DNA from: CAXBID01 sp963815305
GTDB lineage: Bacteria; Bacteroidota; Bacteroidia; Flavobacteriales; Flavobacteriaceae
Assembly: GCA_963815305.1 (NCBI GenBank)
Contig: CAWFFW010000001.1
Location: 186,001 to 250,000 of the forward strand
Reading direction: 5' to 3'
DNA length: 64,000 nucleotides
Shown piece by piece: positions 9,071-18,382 of this stretch. The notes below the pieces were generated by a model, which saw only the letters and a program-made list of their open reading frames with translations, ran no database searches and was not told the origin of the DNA. Numbering within the stretch: the first letter of the stretch is position 1; every line of letters starts with the position of its first letter. Made by a program: the position numbers and the translations under genes.

Positions 9071-10255
9071 ATGAAAGTATTACAAGAGAGATTATATCAA
9101 GATATTGAAAAACAGACTACAATATTTAAGAATGTATTGGAAACTGCTAGTAAAGAATTAAAAGTTTGTATAACCATACCTGCAAAAAATGAAGAAAACT
9201 ATTTACTGAAAACATTAAAAGCTATAATAAATCAAAAAGACAATAAAGGAGAATCGATAGATAAAAATCTTTATGAAATTACCGTTTTATGCCACAACTG
9301 TAATGATAAAACTTATGAAAGTGCTCTAGAATTTAAAATAAAATATGCAAATTATAATCTAAATGTTTTGAAACTTGATTCCAAAACTTTAAATAATGTT
9401 GGTACAGCCAGACGCATATTATTGGATGTAAGTGCACATCGTTTAGTTGGGGGTGATGGTTGGGTTATTACTACAGATGCAGATACGATACCAGAACCAA
9501 ATTGGCTATATAATACGCTAACCCAATCTAGAAATGTTGATATGGTTTGCGGCAAAATATTAGTGAATACAGCAGAACTCGATAAAAGCGTGATTGAATT
9601 ATTGAAAGCTAAGCAGAAATACAATTTATTAATAACAGAACTTGAATCTTTTATAATTCCTTGTAAAAATGACCCTTGGCCTAAACATTCCAATAATTCT
9701 GGCCCTAGTTTGGCATTGCGGAAAAGTGTTTATTTATCAGTAAATGGAATACCGCCAGTTGGATTTTTAGAGGACATAGCATTGTATAAACTTGTAAAAT
9801 CATTTGGTTATATTATTAAGCATGATAATGAGGTTGTGGTCGAAACTTCCGGAAGATTGTTATCAAAAACTGAAATGGGGCTAGGATCGGAATTAAATAA
9901 TTGGTCTAAACATAATATATTATATAATGTTGAAGACGTGGAAGCCTTAAAAAGAAAATTTTATATTTTTAAAAAAACAGTCGAATTGTTTTCTGAATAT
10001 AATAAAGATTTGCTACACCAAATTTCGGAAATCAGTTTTTTAAAGCTCAATAGTATTGAAAAAATGTTTAAAAACGCATCAATTTTCGAACAGATGATTT
10101 TAAAATTAGACATAGAATTAGCATCTAATAAAAAGTGGAGAGAAATGTTTCCTGTTGAAAATATCTTTATTGTTAACAAAAGCCTTGATAATTACATAGA
10201 AACTGTTAGAGCTTCGCTTTCTGCCAAAGCACCAGTTCATAGGATGGATGAATAA
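9071..10255 (+). CDS. Glycosyltransferase family 2 protein
   Basis: A 394-residue, probably cytosolic GT-A glycosyltransferase. It opens with the nucleotide-sugar-binding segment CITIPAKNEENYL near residue 34 and has a metal-binding DxD motif in TTDADTIPEPNW near residue 137. A later GFLEDIALYKL (near 234) supplies the ED acidic pair. The C-terminal ~110 residues are helical and lack transmembrane segments. Its 3' end overlaps that of the convergent deacetylase/methyltransferase gene by 50 bases. In context I infer that it acts with the PIG-L fusion and the acyl-CoA-dehydrogenase-like protein on one glycoconjugate. Donor and acceptor are unknown. Confidence 0.85.
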   Translation: MKVLQERLYQDIEKQTTIFKNVLETASKELKVCITIPAKNEENYLLKTLKAIINQKDNKGESIDKNLYEITVLCHNCNDKTYESALEFKIKYANYNLNVLKLDSKTLNNVGTARRILLDVSAHRLVGGDGWVITTDADTIPEPNWLYNTLTQSRNVDMVCGKILVNTAELDKSVIELLKAKQKYNLLITELESFIIPCKNDPWPKHSNNSGPSLALRKSVYLSVNGIPPVGFLEDIALYKLVKSFGYIIKHDNEVVVETSGRLLSKTEMGLGSELNNWSKHNILYNVEDVEALKRKFYIFKKTVELFSEYNKDLLHQISEISFLKLNSIEKMFKNASIFEQMILKLDIELASNKKWREMFPVENIFIVNKSLDNYIETVRASLSAKAPVHRMDE

Positions 10256-11555
10256 ATGTGTCTATCTTAGAATATTTATTTTCTGCAATATTTAGATTTT
10301 CAAATATCTGATGAACCTGTCTGCCAGTTAGTGGATAGTCACGCACATAAGAAGTCCAGTGAACCAAAAGTAAGAAACCTTTCAGATTTAATTGCTTATT
10401 AATCCTTGAATATAAAGCAATTAAGTCTTTTTTCTCTAGATAATAACCTACTTCACACATAGTCACTAAATCGAAATTTCCTTTAGGCAAGCCCTCGGTA
10501 ATATTCCATACTTTAAATTCGATGTCCCTGTTTCCGTACTTATTCTTTGCATTATTAATAGCTTCTAAACTAATATCAATTGATACAAGATGATTACAAT
10601 GTCTTGCTAATAAATTAGAATGCTCACCAATAGAACAACCAATTTCTAATACATTCTCAAATCGATAATATTTTAAATATTTTAAGGTCTTTAAATACTT
10701 TTTTCGCTCGTAATTACTGGTCCTAAAATTCCAAGGATCGTGTGATTTGGTATATAAATACCTAAAATACTCCTTGTCTAAGGTAGGTTTGGTCGAATCT
10801 AGAGTAAATAAGTAGTATTCATAGTTACCTAAAAACGGTTTCAGTAATTCAGGTGTTAGAATAAAACCTTCCGGATCATCACTTATCATTCGTGTTGTTT
10901 GTGACTTATGTTGCTGAATGGCGTTTAATTTAGTCTCTAAAGCATTTTCTATATTTAACCTAAACGGTTCTACTTCGTTATATTTTGGCCAGTCTGATAT
11001 TTTTCCATTTTTCCAAAGCCAAATAGGATATTCAATAATCTGTATAGGTCTCTTAAGCTGTTTAATGAAAGTTTGGCATAATTTATAAGTTTCTCGATGA
11101 TCGCTATGGGCATCTCTACGCCAGGTAACAACTATAGAATCAAAATGACAACTTTTAAAAATTGAGTTTAGGCGTTTTGAAAATTCACTTTTATCATATT
11201 CTTTTAGTTCGTGCAACTTTGAGTCTTTAAGTTCCATAAAATGAATATTGTCTTTTCTAACACCTAATGATAGACAAGAGCTTATGGCTTCTAATTTCCG
11301 TAATTCTTGAAGCTTAAATGTGCTGTAAGCATTAGAATTTGGGTGTGATGCACCACCATTGGTTACAAATACTATATGAACTTCAGCATCCTGAGAGTTT
11401 AATAAAGCTATTAGTCCACCACAACCTAAAGCCTCATCATCTGGATGGGGAGCAACTATTAATGTACGACCAATATCCTGTGCTAATCCAGAAGCATTTA
11501 GCAGTGGTGCAGATAATAGATTATTTTCGTCGATATGATTTTTGGATTTATTCAT
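10206..11555 (-). CDS. PIG-L deacetylase fused to SAM-dependent methyltransferase
   Basis: A two-domain enzyme of about 450 residues. The first half is a LmbE/PIG-L-type zinc deacetylase: APHPDDEALGCGG near the N-terminus carries the zinc-binding HPDDE motif, and DAHSDHRET near residue 150 supplies the later His. PIG-L enzymes remove N-acetyl groups from amino sugars. The second half, from about residue 275, is a Rossmann methyltransferase with the SAM-binding VLEIGCSIGEHS and IDISLEAINNAK, resembling the NodS-type group. I prefer the ATG at 11555, which overlaps the end of the upstream gene as ATGAATAA; an in-frame ATG at 11585 also exists. I infer N-deacetylation followed by methylation of an amino sugar. 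Confidence 0.88.
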   Translation of the reverse strand: MNKSKNHIDENNLLSAPLLNASGLAQDIGRTLIVAPHPDDEALGCGGLIALLNSQDAEVHIVFVTNGGASHPNSNAYSTFKLQELRKLEAISSCLSLGVRKDNIHFMELKDSKLHELKEYDKSEFSKRLNSIFKSCHFDSIVVTWRRDAHSDHRETYKLCQTFIKQLKRPIQIIEYPIWLWKNGKISDWPKYNEVEPFRLNIENALETKLNAIQQHKSQTTRMISDDPEGFILTPELLKPFLGNYEYYLFTLDSTKPTLDKEYFRYLYTKSHDPWNFRTSNYERKKYLKTLKYLKYYRFENVLEIGCSIGEHSNLLARHCNHLVSIDISLEAINNAKNKYGNRDIEFKVWNITEGLPKGNFDLVTMCEVGYYLEKKDLIALYSRINKQLNLKGFLLLVHWTSYVRDYPLTGRQVHQIFENLNIAENKYSKIDTFIHPSYELVLWQKAKL

Positions 11556-12597
11556 CGTAACCATGAGTGCTGTAATATTGGCCAATTTTTTTGTGAACTA
11601 AATCAGGATTCGGTTGCTTTAAATAAACCTTTAAATCTCTAAATTTCTTTTCAAAGGGATGATGTTTTAAAAATCCTTGAATGCCAATTGCTCTTTCAGA
11701 GAGACTTAAAATGCTTTCACATATTCTCAGTATATCGGTTCTTAACATATTCACATAGTTTATATGTTTATCATGATTGGTGCTATTTAAATTATGATAT
11801 CCATCAAACCAAAGTTGCCCAGTTTGCAATAGAATTCCAAAGTCTGCTATTCTTGAATTCTGGATAGAATTGGAAATACGCCCATTTCGTCTAAGATGAT
11901 TTAAAGTTATTTCTACAATGGCTTTAGCACAGCCAAATTGAACAGCTGCAAAGCGGATAGCCCCCGTAGAAATTATAGGTTCTCGATCATAGTCGTTACA
12001 AAGACCAATTCGTTGTCCTTTTTGAACTTTTATATTAGAAAAGTCTATTCGATGACTTACTGTCGATTCCATACCTACAACTTGCCATAAAGTGCAATCT
12101 TCCTGCAATTCTGGATAATCTTCAAGTCTAAGAATAAACATTTGCTTTCCTTGGGTATCATTCGCAGTAATTAAGGGTCTCAAAATATTTAAACTTCCCG
12201 AGCAGAATGTTTTTGCTCCCTTTAGATCAAAGTTATCTAAATTCATTTTATAACTCAAGGCTTCAAAGAGACGCTCTGTATTCCATACTCCAAAAATTTT
12301 ACCTTCTTTAGCATCATTAAAATAAGTATTCTTTTGTTCTTCAGTTCCGTAGATATCAATAATCAGTAGTGCATTTATATGACCTTCGTAAATCCGTCCT
12401 ACAGCAAGATCTGCACATCCGACACTAATCAAATTCTCTATAATAATTTTTGTTTCATTGAAAGATTCATTCAATACTTCAAGTTTTCTAAATCTTGGAA
12501 GTTGCATCAAATTGTTTTTACGTAGAATTTTAAAAGCCTCTTCGGGAAATTCATACGGTTTTGATTCTATAAAGCTGAGGGCATTTGTTAAATTCAA
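11548..12597 (-). CDS. Acyl-CoA-dehydrogenase-like protein in a glycan cluster
   Basis: A 349-residue protein resembling acyl-CoA dehydrogenases: a helical N-terminal domain, a central segment (DLAVGRIYEGHINALL, then GAKTFCSGS corresponding to the family GxKxxxxxx turn) and a helical C-terminal bundle from about residue 215. The usual catalytic Glu region is not obvious to me, so activity is uncertain. Its position is telling: it overlaps the PIG-L/methyltransferase gene and lies beside glycosyltransferases, not beta-oxidation genes. From memory this dehydrogenase/PIG-L-methyltransferase/glycosyltransferase trio recurs in several bacterial phyla without a known role. Confidence 0.75.
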   Translation of the reverse strand: MNLTNALSFIESKPYEFPEEAFKILRKNNLMQLPRFRKLEVLNESFNETKIIIENLISVGCADLAVGRIYEGHINALLIIDIYGTEEQKNTYFNDAKEGKIFGVWNTERLFEALSYKMNLDNFDLKGAKTFCSGSLNILRPLITANDTQGKQMFILRLEDYPELQEDCTLWQVVGMESTVSHRIDFSNIKVQKGQRIGLCNDYDREPIISTGAIRFAAVQFGCAKAIVEITLNHLRRNGRISNSIQNSRIADFGILLQTGQLWFDGYHNLNSTNHDKHINYVNMLRTDILRICESILSLSERAIGIQGFLKHHPFEKKFRDLKVYLKQPNPDLVHKKIGQYYSTHGYDE

Positions 12598-12936
12598 AAT
12601 AATTTGTATTTTATTAATATAATTAGTTAATACAATTTTGTTAAAAATTATAAATTTCTAAATTTTATAGCTTTTATTTTCTTATCAGATTTAAGTTCAA
12701 GTGATAAGAATTAACTTAATATAAAAAAAATTCTAAGTGGAATAAAAATATGCCAATTGATAGAATATAAATTAAAGGATATCCAAAATCTTGAAATCAT
12801 GCAAACGGTAAAGAAAACGGATGATGGAAATGAAACATTCTTTCCAGAAAGTATTACACCAGCTAATTGCAGAGGCAATGTAACGATCAGGACTACACTC
12901 AATAAATTACTAATAATATTTAAGTTAACCATACTA
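12598..12936. other. Intergenic gap between the two halves of the glycan cluster
   Basis: About 340 very AT-rich bases upstream of the acyl-CoA-dehydrogenase-like gene. It should hold that gene's promoter, but I see no clear TAnnTTTG box or copy of the island operator. Short open frames on both strands overlap each other and are not called. Confidence 0.45.
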
Positions 12937-13800
12937 TTAAGCATAACGTTCATTACTAATTAAAGCGTTTTGAACACTGGTGTCGTCAGGAAGTCTTATT
13001 AACTTAATTTCATCTCTTTTTTTATTAGACCAATCAATGAAATTCATCTTTTTGAATTTTTCTAAGTGGTTTGTCATTGGCCAAACAGACCATTTCGAAT
13101 GGAAATAATTGCTATTATTTACAATAGCTGTAATGGCATTTAAAGGTGGTCGCATAAAGCTATGTTGTTGATGATATACTTTATGTGTTGTAAGATAAAA
13201 TGGGATATTTAAAAATCGGCATTTAAATGAAAAGTCCGTATCCTCCGCTCCATAACCTTTATAATTCTCATCAAATCCTCCAATTTCGGAAAACAAAATA
13301 GTAGATATAAAGAAGCAAAGACTCCAAAACATACCGTAATCTTTAGTTTGAAAGGTCACTACATATTTTGGTCTTGCAGGGTGCTCTATAGCATTTTTAG
13401 TAAATTCAAATGTCTCTGCATTATTTACTGAATTTAGTAAATATAAGGGCTTACACATATATAACGAATGGTTATCTAATTTAAATTTTTTAATGTTTTT
13501 GATAAATCCAAACGACGGTATACAATCCACATCTAAGAAAACAAGGGTATCAAAACTTGCTAAGCTTGCACCAACGTTTCTGGCCTTGGCTATAGGTAGA
13601 TTTGAAGAATCGTAGTCATTAATGAGAAAATGTTGAATATCTAAAATAAATTCAGGAAGTAAAGTTTTAGTTATATTAATTTCTATCAAAATAACCTCTT
13701 CTGGAATTACCTTACCATTTTCTAAACCTTTTAACACGTTAAGCAAGTGTTTTTGCCTACCATGAAATACAATGACAACAGAAATTTGATTTGGTCTCAT
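12937..13800 (-). CDS. Glycosyltransferase family 2 protein (GT2 with galactosyltransferase-like C-terminus)
   Basis: A 287-residue GT-A glycosyltransferase. The N-terminal segment ISVVIVFHGRQKHLLNV matches the GT2 nucleotide-binding start. The DxD motif is in VFLDVDCIPS near residue 90, and GGFDENYKGYGAEDTDFSFK near residue 180 is the ED-containing segment shared with the galactosyltransferase C-terminal family. No transmembrane helix. It is the last gene of a four-gene minus-strand operon (17253 to 12937) in which each junction is a 4-base ATGA overlap, so the products should be made together. Confidence 0.88.
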   Translation of the reverse strand: MRPNQISVVIVFHGRQKHLLNVLKGLENGKVIPEEVILIEINITKTLLPEFILDIQHFLINDYDSSNLPIAKARNVGASLASFDTLVFLDVDCIPSFGFIKNIKKFKLDNHSLYMCKPLYLLNSVNNAETFEFTKNAIEHPARPKYVVTFQTKDYGMFWSLCFFISTILFSEIGGFDENYKGYGAEDTDFSFKCRFLNIPFYLTTHKVYHQQHSFMRPPLNAITAIVNNSNYFHSKWSVWPMTNHLEKFKKMNFIDWSNKKRDEIKLIRLPDDTSVQNALISNERYA

Positions 13801-14810
13801 AAGTATTTTTTTAATTCTTTTATTTTTTTGAAATGATTCATACTTCCAAAATAGGACTCCAAGTTCTTATTTATTGGAAGTTTGATTAATGCCTCAATTG
13901 ATAATTCAATATCATTCATATTCAACTCAACAGCTAAACTATTTTTAACTAATCCGTCTAAAATAGCTTTTTGCTCTTTGTATGGTCGGTCTTCTGGAAA
14001 TGCAATAAATTTATTTTTAACCGATAGAATCTCTGCCGTCAAATTGAGACCACAAGAAGAAATAATAATATCATGATCTTCAAATAAACGTTCTAAGTTA
14101 TTTGTGAAATCAATTTGGTTTACATTGAAGAAAGCAATCGGTTGACGTTTTCCAATGACTGTAAATTTATGTTTGTAATTCTGTTGATATATTATTTTAA
14201 GACGTTCTGATGTCAATTTAGTTCCACCATGACCTGTAAGTAGCAGAACTTTCAAATTATCGCTTTTATTTTTAAATTTTTTTTCGATCACATTTCTAAA
14301 TTTAAATCGAGAAATAAAACCCAAATAGTAGGTTTTATGTGCATAATGATTATCTATAGAATACTCCAACACTTTTGGATAGTAGGCAAACAAGAACTCA
14401 GAAGATTCATAAGCGAGTTGATGAGCTAGATCTTTTCTATTACCAAGCATTTTATGATAAGCATAAGGAATACCTGAAATTCTGAATTGAATTGCTGTTT
14501 CTACACTAACATCAACTAACGCAAATCGAATATTATCGGATATACATGTCTCCAAGATCTGAAAATTTCGATGCAATATTTTATCTACAGACTTTGGCAA
14601 ATAGTGTGCGTATCTTGGTAAATTATATGAAGTCCTTAGGTATTCGGGATATAAGGTATCTTCATTACAAATTTTTATGACATCTATCGCCTCATCGAAA
14701 TCGAATTTCGAAGATGTTATTACTAAAGCTTTTTTACGAAAGAGCTTACAAAACTGTTGGGCTGAATTGCTGTGTCCAAATCCATGTTTATGCGCATAAT
14801 ATGCAATCAT
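13797..14810 (-). CDS. GT-B glycosyltransferase, MurG/GT28-like
   Basis: A 337-residue GT-B-fold glycosyltransferase. It opens MIAYYAHKHGFGHSNSA, a glycine-rich acceptor-side start with a GFGHSNSAQQ loop as in GT1/GT28 proteins. The donor-side half holds VLLLTGHGGTKL near residue 190 and IISSCGLNLTAEILS near 253, with FPEDRPYKEQ after it, matching the UDP-sugar-binding end of MurG-type enzymes. It is probably cytosolic. Overlaps both neighbours by 4 bases. Substrates cannot be assigned; it is not MurG itself given the context and divergence. Confidence 0.8.
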   Translation of the reverse strand: MIAYYAHKHGFGHSNSAQQFCKLFRKKALVITSSKFDFDEAIDVIKICNEDTLYPEYLRTSYNLPRYAHYLPKSVDKILHRNFQILETCISDNIRFALVDVSVETAIQFRISGIPYAYHKMLGNRKDLAHQLAYESSEFLFAYYPKVLEYSIDNHYAHKTYYLGFISRFKFRNVIEKKFKNKSDNLKVLLLTGHGGTKLTSERLKIIYQQNYKHKFTVIGKRQPIAFFNVNQIDFTNNLERLFEDHDIIISSCGLNLTAEILSVKNKFIAFPEDRPYKEQKAILDGLVKNSLAVELNMNDIELSIEALIKLPINKNLESYFGSMNHFKKIKELKKYL

Positions 14811-15865
14811 AATAAAACTGCTTTAGATTCTGAAACTGATAAATATAATACCTCATAATCACTAACCATTTTTTTGTGGGAACAAAAAGATTCAGCTCTT
14901 TGCCTACAATTCTCACTGGTAATTTTATTAATTTCTAAAAGCGCAGAAGAAAAGGATTCTTGACTTTTTAGGTTAAATAAAATTCCACACTGATTAGTAA
15001 CGATCTCGCTAGCAGCTCCTATATCATTTGCGATAACAGGAGTACCAGATGCTAGTGCTTCTGCAATAACCAAACCATATGGCTCTTCCCAAATACTTGA
15101 AAAGATAAAGGCTTTAGAACTCGCTAGCAAACTATTAATCCCATGTTGATTTAAATGACCTATATATTCGCAGTTATCATAGCTCTGTAATCTTGGTTCT
15201 ATAAAATTTTCAAAATAACTAGAATTAGATATAGGTCCAGCAAATTTGAGCTTTATATTGTTTTGATGACACAAGTCCATTGTTTCCCTTAAACCTTTTT
15301 CTTCACAAATACGACCACACCATGAATAATAATCCTTTTTAGAATACGCCGTTTTCCAATGGTCTAAATCAATGCCATTATATATTGTCATGACCTCAGG
15401 TAAATGGTCTTCGTAAGCTCTTCGCAGACTATTACTAACGGCTGTAAATACTTGATTCGGATTTTTGTTGACTGCTTGTATACCTACACTAAGATTATCG
15501 AAGATAGGTGTGTGAAAAGAAGTTATAAAAGGGATATGACATAATTGACCTAATACAATGGCGTGATGCGTTAGGGAATTATTATGGATAACATCAAAAT
15601 TATTATTTAGAAATTCTGTAGCAGACTTAAAAAATTTACCAAATTCAGCTAATGGTGATCGATCCAGTTTATTCATTCCAATATTCTGAGAATCTAAATA
15701 GAAGACCATATTTCCACTCAATTGAGAACCTTCATTACAAAGGGTAGTGACTTGATGACCTCTACGGACTAATTCATCAACAAGAAGATACGTTATCATC
15801 TCTAAGCCACCTTCAAAAGGTTCACAAATCGGGTGCGCATCGTGTGCTATTATACCTATTTTCAT
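14807..15865 (-). CDS. Glycosyltransferase family 4 protein
   Basis: A 352-residue GT-B glycosyltransferase of the GT4 type. The N-terminal start MKIGIIAHDAHPICEPFEGG ends in the glycine pair of the acceptor domain, followed by ITYLLVDELVRRGHQVT. The C-terminal donor domain has WCGRICEEKGL near residue 183 and the retaining-enzyme E-x7-E motif in SIWEEPYGLVIAEALASGTP near residue 258. No membrane helix. It is the second gene of the glycosyltransferase operon, with ATGA overlaps on both sides. Confidence 0.9.
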   Translation of the reverse strand: MKIGIIAHDAHPICEPFEGGLEMITYLLVDELVRRGHQVTTLCNEGSQLSGNMVFYLDSQNIGMNKLDRSPLAEFGKFFKSATEFLNNNFDVIHNNSLTHHAIVLGQLCHIPFITSFHTPIFDNLSVGIQAVNKNPNQVFTAVSNSLRRAYEDHLPEVMTIYNGIDLDHWKTAYSKKDYYSWCGRICEEKGLRETMDLCHQNNIKLKFAGPISNSSYFENFIEPRLQSYDNCEYIGHLNQHGINSLLASSKAFIFSSIWEEPYGLVIAEALASGTPVIANDIGAASEIVTNQCGILFNLKSQESFSSALLEINKITSENCRQRAESFCSHKKMVSDYEVLYLSVSESKAVLL

Positions 15866-17253
15866 AATTTGTCTGTTTTAAATAAATTAAATTTAGAATA
15901 GAATAGTTCTCTAACTAACTGAAGCTTACCTAATAAGCCAATTATTGAAATAACTAATAACGACAGACCAATTAACTTAGATTCAAATAACAGGCAAACT
16001 ATTGATCCTAAAACAAGAAGTATAGGCGCGAGAAAGAAACTGAACGACAATCCATCTATCGTTAAAAATTTATTTGTTCTATGAAATGGTTTTTTTGAAT
16101 TTATATAATAACCAATCCAATGAAACGATCCAATTTCTAAAGTGCTAATATGAACAAGCATAGCATTTATAGTTTTTCTAAATTCATTTTTAGAGGTCAC
16201 TTTTAATATATACAACTGAGTGAGTCCATGAAAAAATAAGGATATAATGATCAACATATAAACCATATTAATATGTTCTGCTTCAGTGATAATAAAAGGG
16301 ATAGAGATGAATGATAATACTATCGGAATCGCTAAAAAATTAATCCAAGCTGTCAGCATTGTAAATAATCTTAATTTATTTTTGACATTAATACCTTTAT
16401 TATTAAGACTAAGAATTAATGTCTGAAAATTACCAAAAATCCATCTTTTAAATTGTTTACTATAATCAGAAACGTTTGTTGGCATAGTTCCTTTACCTAT
16501 ACTAATATTACAGTAGCCAATTTTAAAATTGCTACTTAATAGTTCAACACCAAAATGTGCATCTTCAGTTATCGTTTCAGTAGGCCATCTGTGACCTTTC
16601 TCAAAAACTATAGCTTTTACTAGTGTTAAGGTACCTGTTGGCAAACCAAATTTCTCACTATCCATTGCAGAGAGATAACATTCGAAATAATGTTTGTAAT
16701 TTACTTGAAGCCCATCGGTATTACTACAGACATTACTGTAATCTTGAGGGAATTGTAGAACATCTAATTCCCTACTTTCAATACTTCCTATGCATACCTT
16801 AAGAGCATCAGTATCTAACTTGTAATCGGAATCAACAGTAAAAATATATTTTGAATCAGGATTCATTTTAGTAAGCGCGATATTAAGTGCGCCAGCTTTA
16901 TAACCTTTTACCTTATCGTAGTGGAAGAATTTAAAATTTGGTATTGACTTTGAAAATGATTTTATAGGTTTCCACGATTTTTCGTTGGAAGTATTATTAG
17001 ATATTATGATCACTTCAAAATTTGAGTAGTTGAGACCAACAAATGATTTAAGAGTTTCTAAAACCATTTCTGGGGGTTCATTACAAATTGCAAAATGAAT
17101 ACTAATTAGAGGTTCATTAGTTTCTAATTTGAAAAAATTAGATCTTGAAGATTTTTGAATAAAATAGATTCTTAAGGCACTAAGTAGTGCTATTCCTAAT
17201 AAATTAACGGTGAGGATAATACAGAAAAAATCGATTAAAAAATCAGAAAACAT
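15862..17253 (-). CDS. Membrane glycosyltransferase, family 2 (cellulose-synthase-like)
   Basis: A 463-residue processive-type GT2 enzyme. One N-terminal transmembrane helix (about residues 5-30) precedes the catalytic domain, which carries the D, DxD, ED and Q/RxxRW set: SNNTSNEK near 85, FTVDSDYKLD near 138, TETITEDAHFG near 225 and QFKRWIFG near 260. Four or five transmembrane helices follow (about 290-455), enough to form a translocation channel. The length is that of short BcsA/hyaluronan-synthase-like enzymes without a PilZ domain. It is the first gene of the operon, 22 bases or more after the predicted -7 box. I infer it polymerises or exports the glycan that the downstream enzymes modify. 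Confidence 0.88.
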   Translation of the reverse strand: MFSDFLIDFFCIILTVNLLGIALLSALRIYFIQKSSRSNFFKLETNEPLISIHFAICNEPPEMVLETLKSFVGLNYSNFEVIIISNNTSNEKSWKPIKSFSKSIPNFKFFHYDKVKGYKAGALNIALTKMNPDSKYIFTVDSDYKLDTDALKVCIGSIESRELDVLQFPQDYSNVCSNTDGLQVNYKHYFECYLSAMDSEKFGLPTGTLTLVKAIVFEKGHRWPTETITEDAHFGVELLSSNFKIGYCNISIGKGTMPTNVSDYSKQFKRWIFGNFQTLILSLNNKGINVKNKLRLFTMLTAWINFLAIPIVLSFISIPFIITEAEHINMVYMLIIISLFFHGLTQLYILKVTSKNEFRKTINAMLVHISTLEIGSFHWIGYYINSKKPFHRTNKFLTIDGLSFSFFLAPILLVLGSIVCLLFESKLIGLSLLVISIIGLLGKLQLVRELFYSKFNLFKTDKL

Positions 17254-17299
17254 GGTAGTATAAACTTAAAATGATTAATGTAATATTTAATTGCATTAA

Positions 17300-17364
17300 C
17301 AAAATTAAGGATAGTTTGTTCCAACCGATATCTCGATGAAATTTACCTCTAGCTCAAATAACTA
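17300..17364 (-). promoter_or_regulatory. Tandem operator plus -7 box of the glycosyltransferase operon
   Basis: On the minus strand, TAGTTATTTGAGCTA (17364-17350) matches 14 of 15 bases of the site at 4916. A degenerate second copy, AATTTCATCGAGATA, starts 21 bp later (17343-17329). Exactly 21 bases further is TAATTTTG (17307-17300), a TAnnTTTG -7 box. The distal site and flanks (CATT-AGTTATTTGAGCTAGA) are almost identical to those at 4912-4932. The site lies just outside the stop codon of the AraC gene. Confidence 0.65.
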
Positions 17365-17368
17365 AATG

Positions 17369-18382
17369 TTAGTTCTTTGATTCTTTATAGGTACTTGGGC
17401 TCATATTATATTTTTCTTTGAATATCTTAGAAAAATAGCTGTAACTCTTAAAGCCAATTCTAAGAACAACCTCTGAAACGGTAAGTTCTTCTTCTTTTAA
17501 TAATTCGCGAGATATAGCTAGCCTAGTATTAGTTACATATTCATTAACCGTATTATTAAATAAATATTTAAAGGCAGATTGAAGTTTATTAGGGTTGAGA
17601 GCAGTTAATCTTGATAGTTTAGAAACCGATAAATCTTTATCTATATTTTTAGTTATATATTCAGATATATTCTCAACTCGATTTAACTCATTGACTCTAA
17701 GGATTGATTTGTCAGATTCATTTAACTTATCATCCCCAAATTGCAATAATTGGTTAACAAATATTTCAAGGCCAATACTTTGAAGAAAAAATTTACGAAT
17801 TAATTTACTGTCTTCATATTTAGAAATATTCGCTAATAACGTTTTAAACTCGATACCGTAAAATCCTTCGTGGTAAAACGTTTTTTTAGCATTTACATCC
17901 TCATATAACGACTTTAGCTCACTCAGCATATCATTAATTTCACAGGTAACATTACTTAAAAACTTTCGTCTGTCAATCTCGAGGCTAACGACTTCAATGG
18001 GTACATTTTTGTTAAAGGATAGTATATGTCCATTATTACTCTCACTAGCGACAATAGCACATTTATATTGTTCTAGTTTATGTGTAATATTTTCATTTTC
18101 GAAGCGATGATTTATTGGTCCTTCGACTGAATAGATATACTTTATAGGATGCACATCATCAACAGTAAAATCGATTCTTATATCCTCAATAAATTCGCAT
18201 TGATAAATTATGATGCCTAAACCGTTGTCGAAATTAATACCTCTTATTTGCCCTTTTCCGTAGTTTTCTGGAATATTTAAAAAATATTCACCACAACTTT
18301 CGCTAAAACCCACATCTAAACATTCTGCCAAACTTTCTATAACTTCTTTTAGAGGGAGAGAATTTACTTTACAGATTTTCAT
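17369..18382 (-). CDS. AraC-family transcriptional regulator, upstream of the glycosyltransferase operon
   Basis: About 337 residues, with a C-terminal AraC/XylS double helix-turn-helix domain: LSVSKLSRLTALNPNKLQSA then LTVSEVVLRIGFKSYSYFSK and the family ending MSPSTYKES. The N-terminal region has no recognised fold but matches the regulator at 25-1062 throughout, so the two are paralogues. I chose the ATG at 18382 (MKICKVN) because it aligns with the paralogue start; an in-frame ATG at 18415 would add 11 residues. It is encoded immediately upstream of, and in the same direction as, the glycosyltransferase operon and its operator, and is the best candidate activator of the island regulon. 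A TAATTTTG box on the minus strand at 18527-18520 may be its own -7 element. Confidence 0.9.
   Translation of the reverse strand: MKICKVNSLPLKEVIESLAECLDVGFSESCGEYFLNIPENYGKGQIRGINFDNGLGIIIYQCEFIEDIRIDFTVDDVHPIKYIYSVEGPINHRFENENITHKLEQYKCAIVASESNNGHILSFNKNVPIEVVSLEIDRRKFLSNVTCEINDMLSELKSLYEDVNAKKTFYHEGFYGIEFKTLLANISKYEDSKLIRKFFLQSIGLEIFVNQLLQFGDDKLNESDKSILRVNELNRVENISEYITKNIDKDLSVSKLSRLTALNPNKLQSAFKYLFNNTVNEYVTNTRLAISRELLKEEELTVSEVVLRIGFKSYSYFSKIFKEKYNMSPSTYKESKN

Noticed and set aside
12660..12690. Island operator upstream of the acyl-CoA-dehydrogenase-like gene
   Set aside because: Only the AGCTA end is present and neither tandem copy nor correctly spaced -7 box was found.
12711..12963. 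Short open frames on both strands between the glycosyltransferase and dehydrogenase-like genes
   Set aside because: They overlap each other and the end of the neighbouring gene, one is hydrophobic only because of T-rich sequence, and neither resembles a known family.
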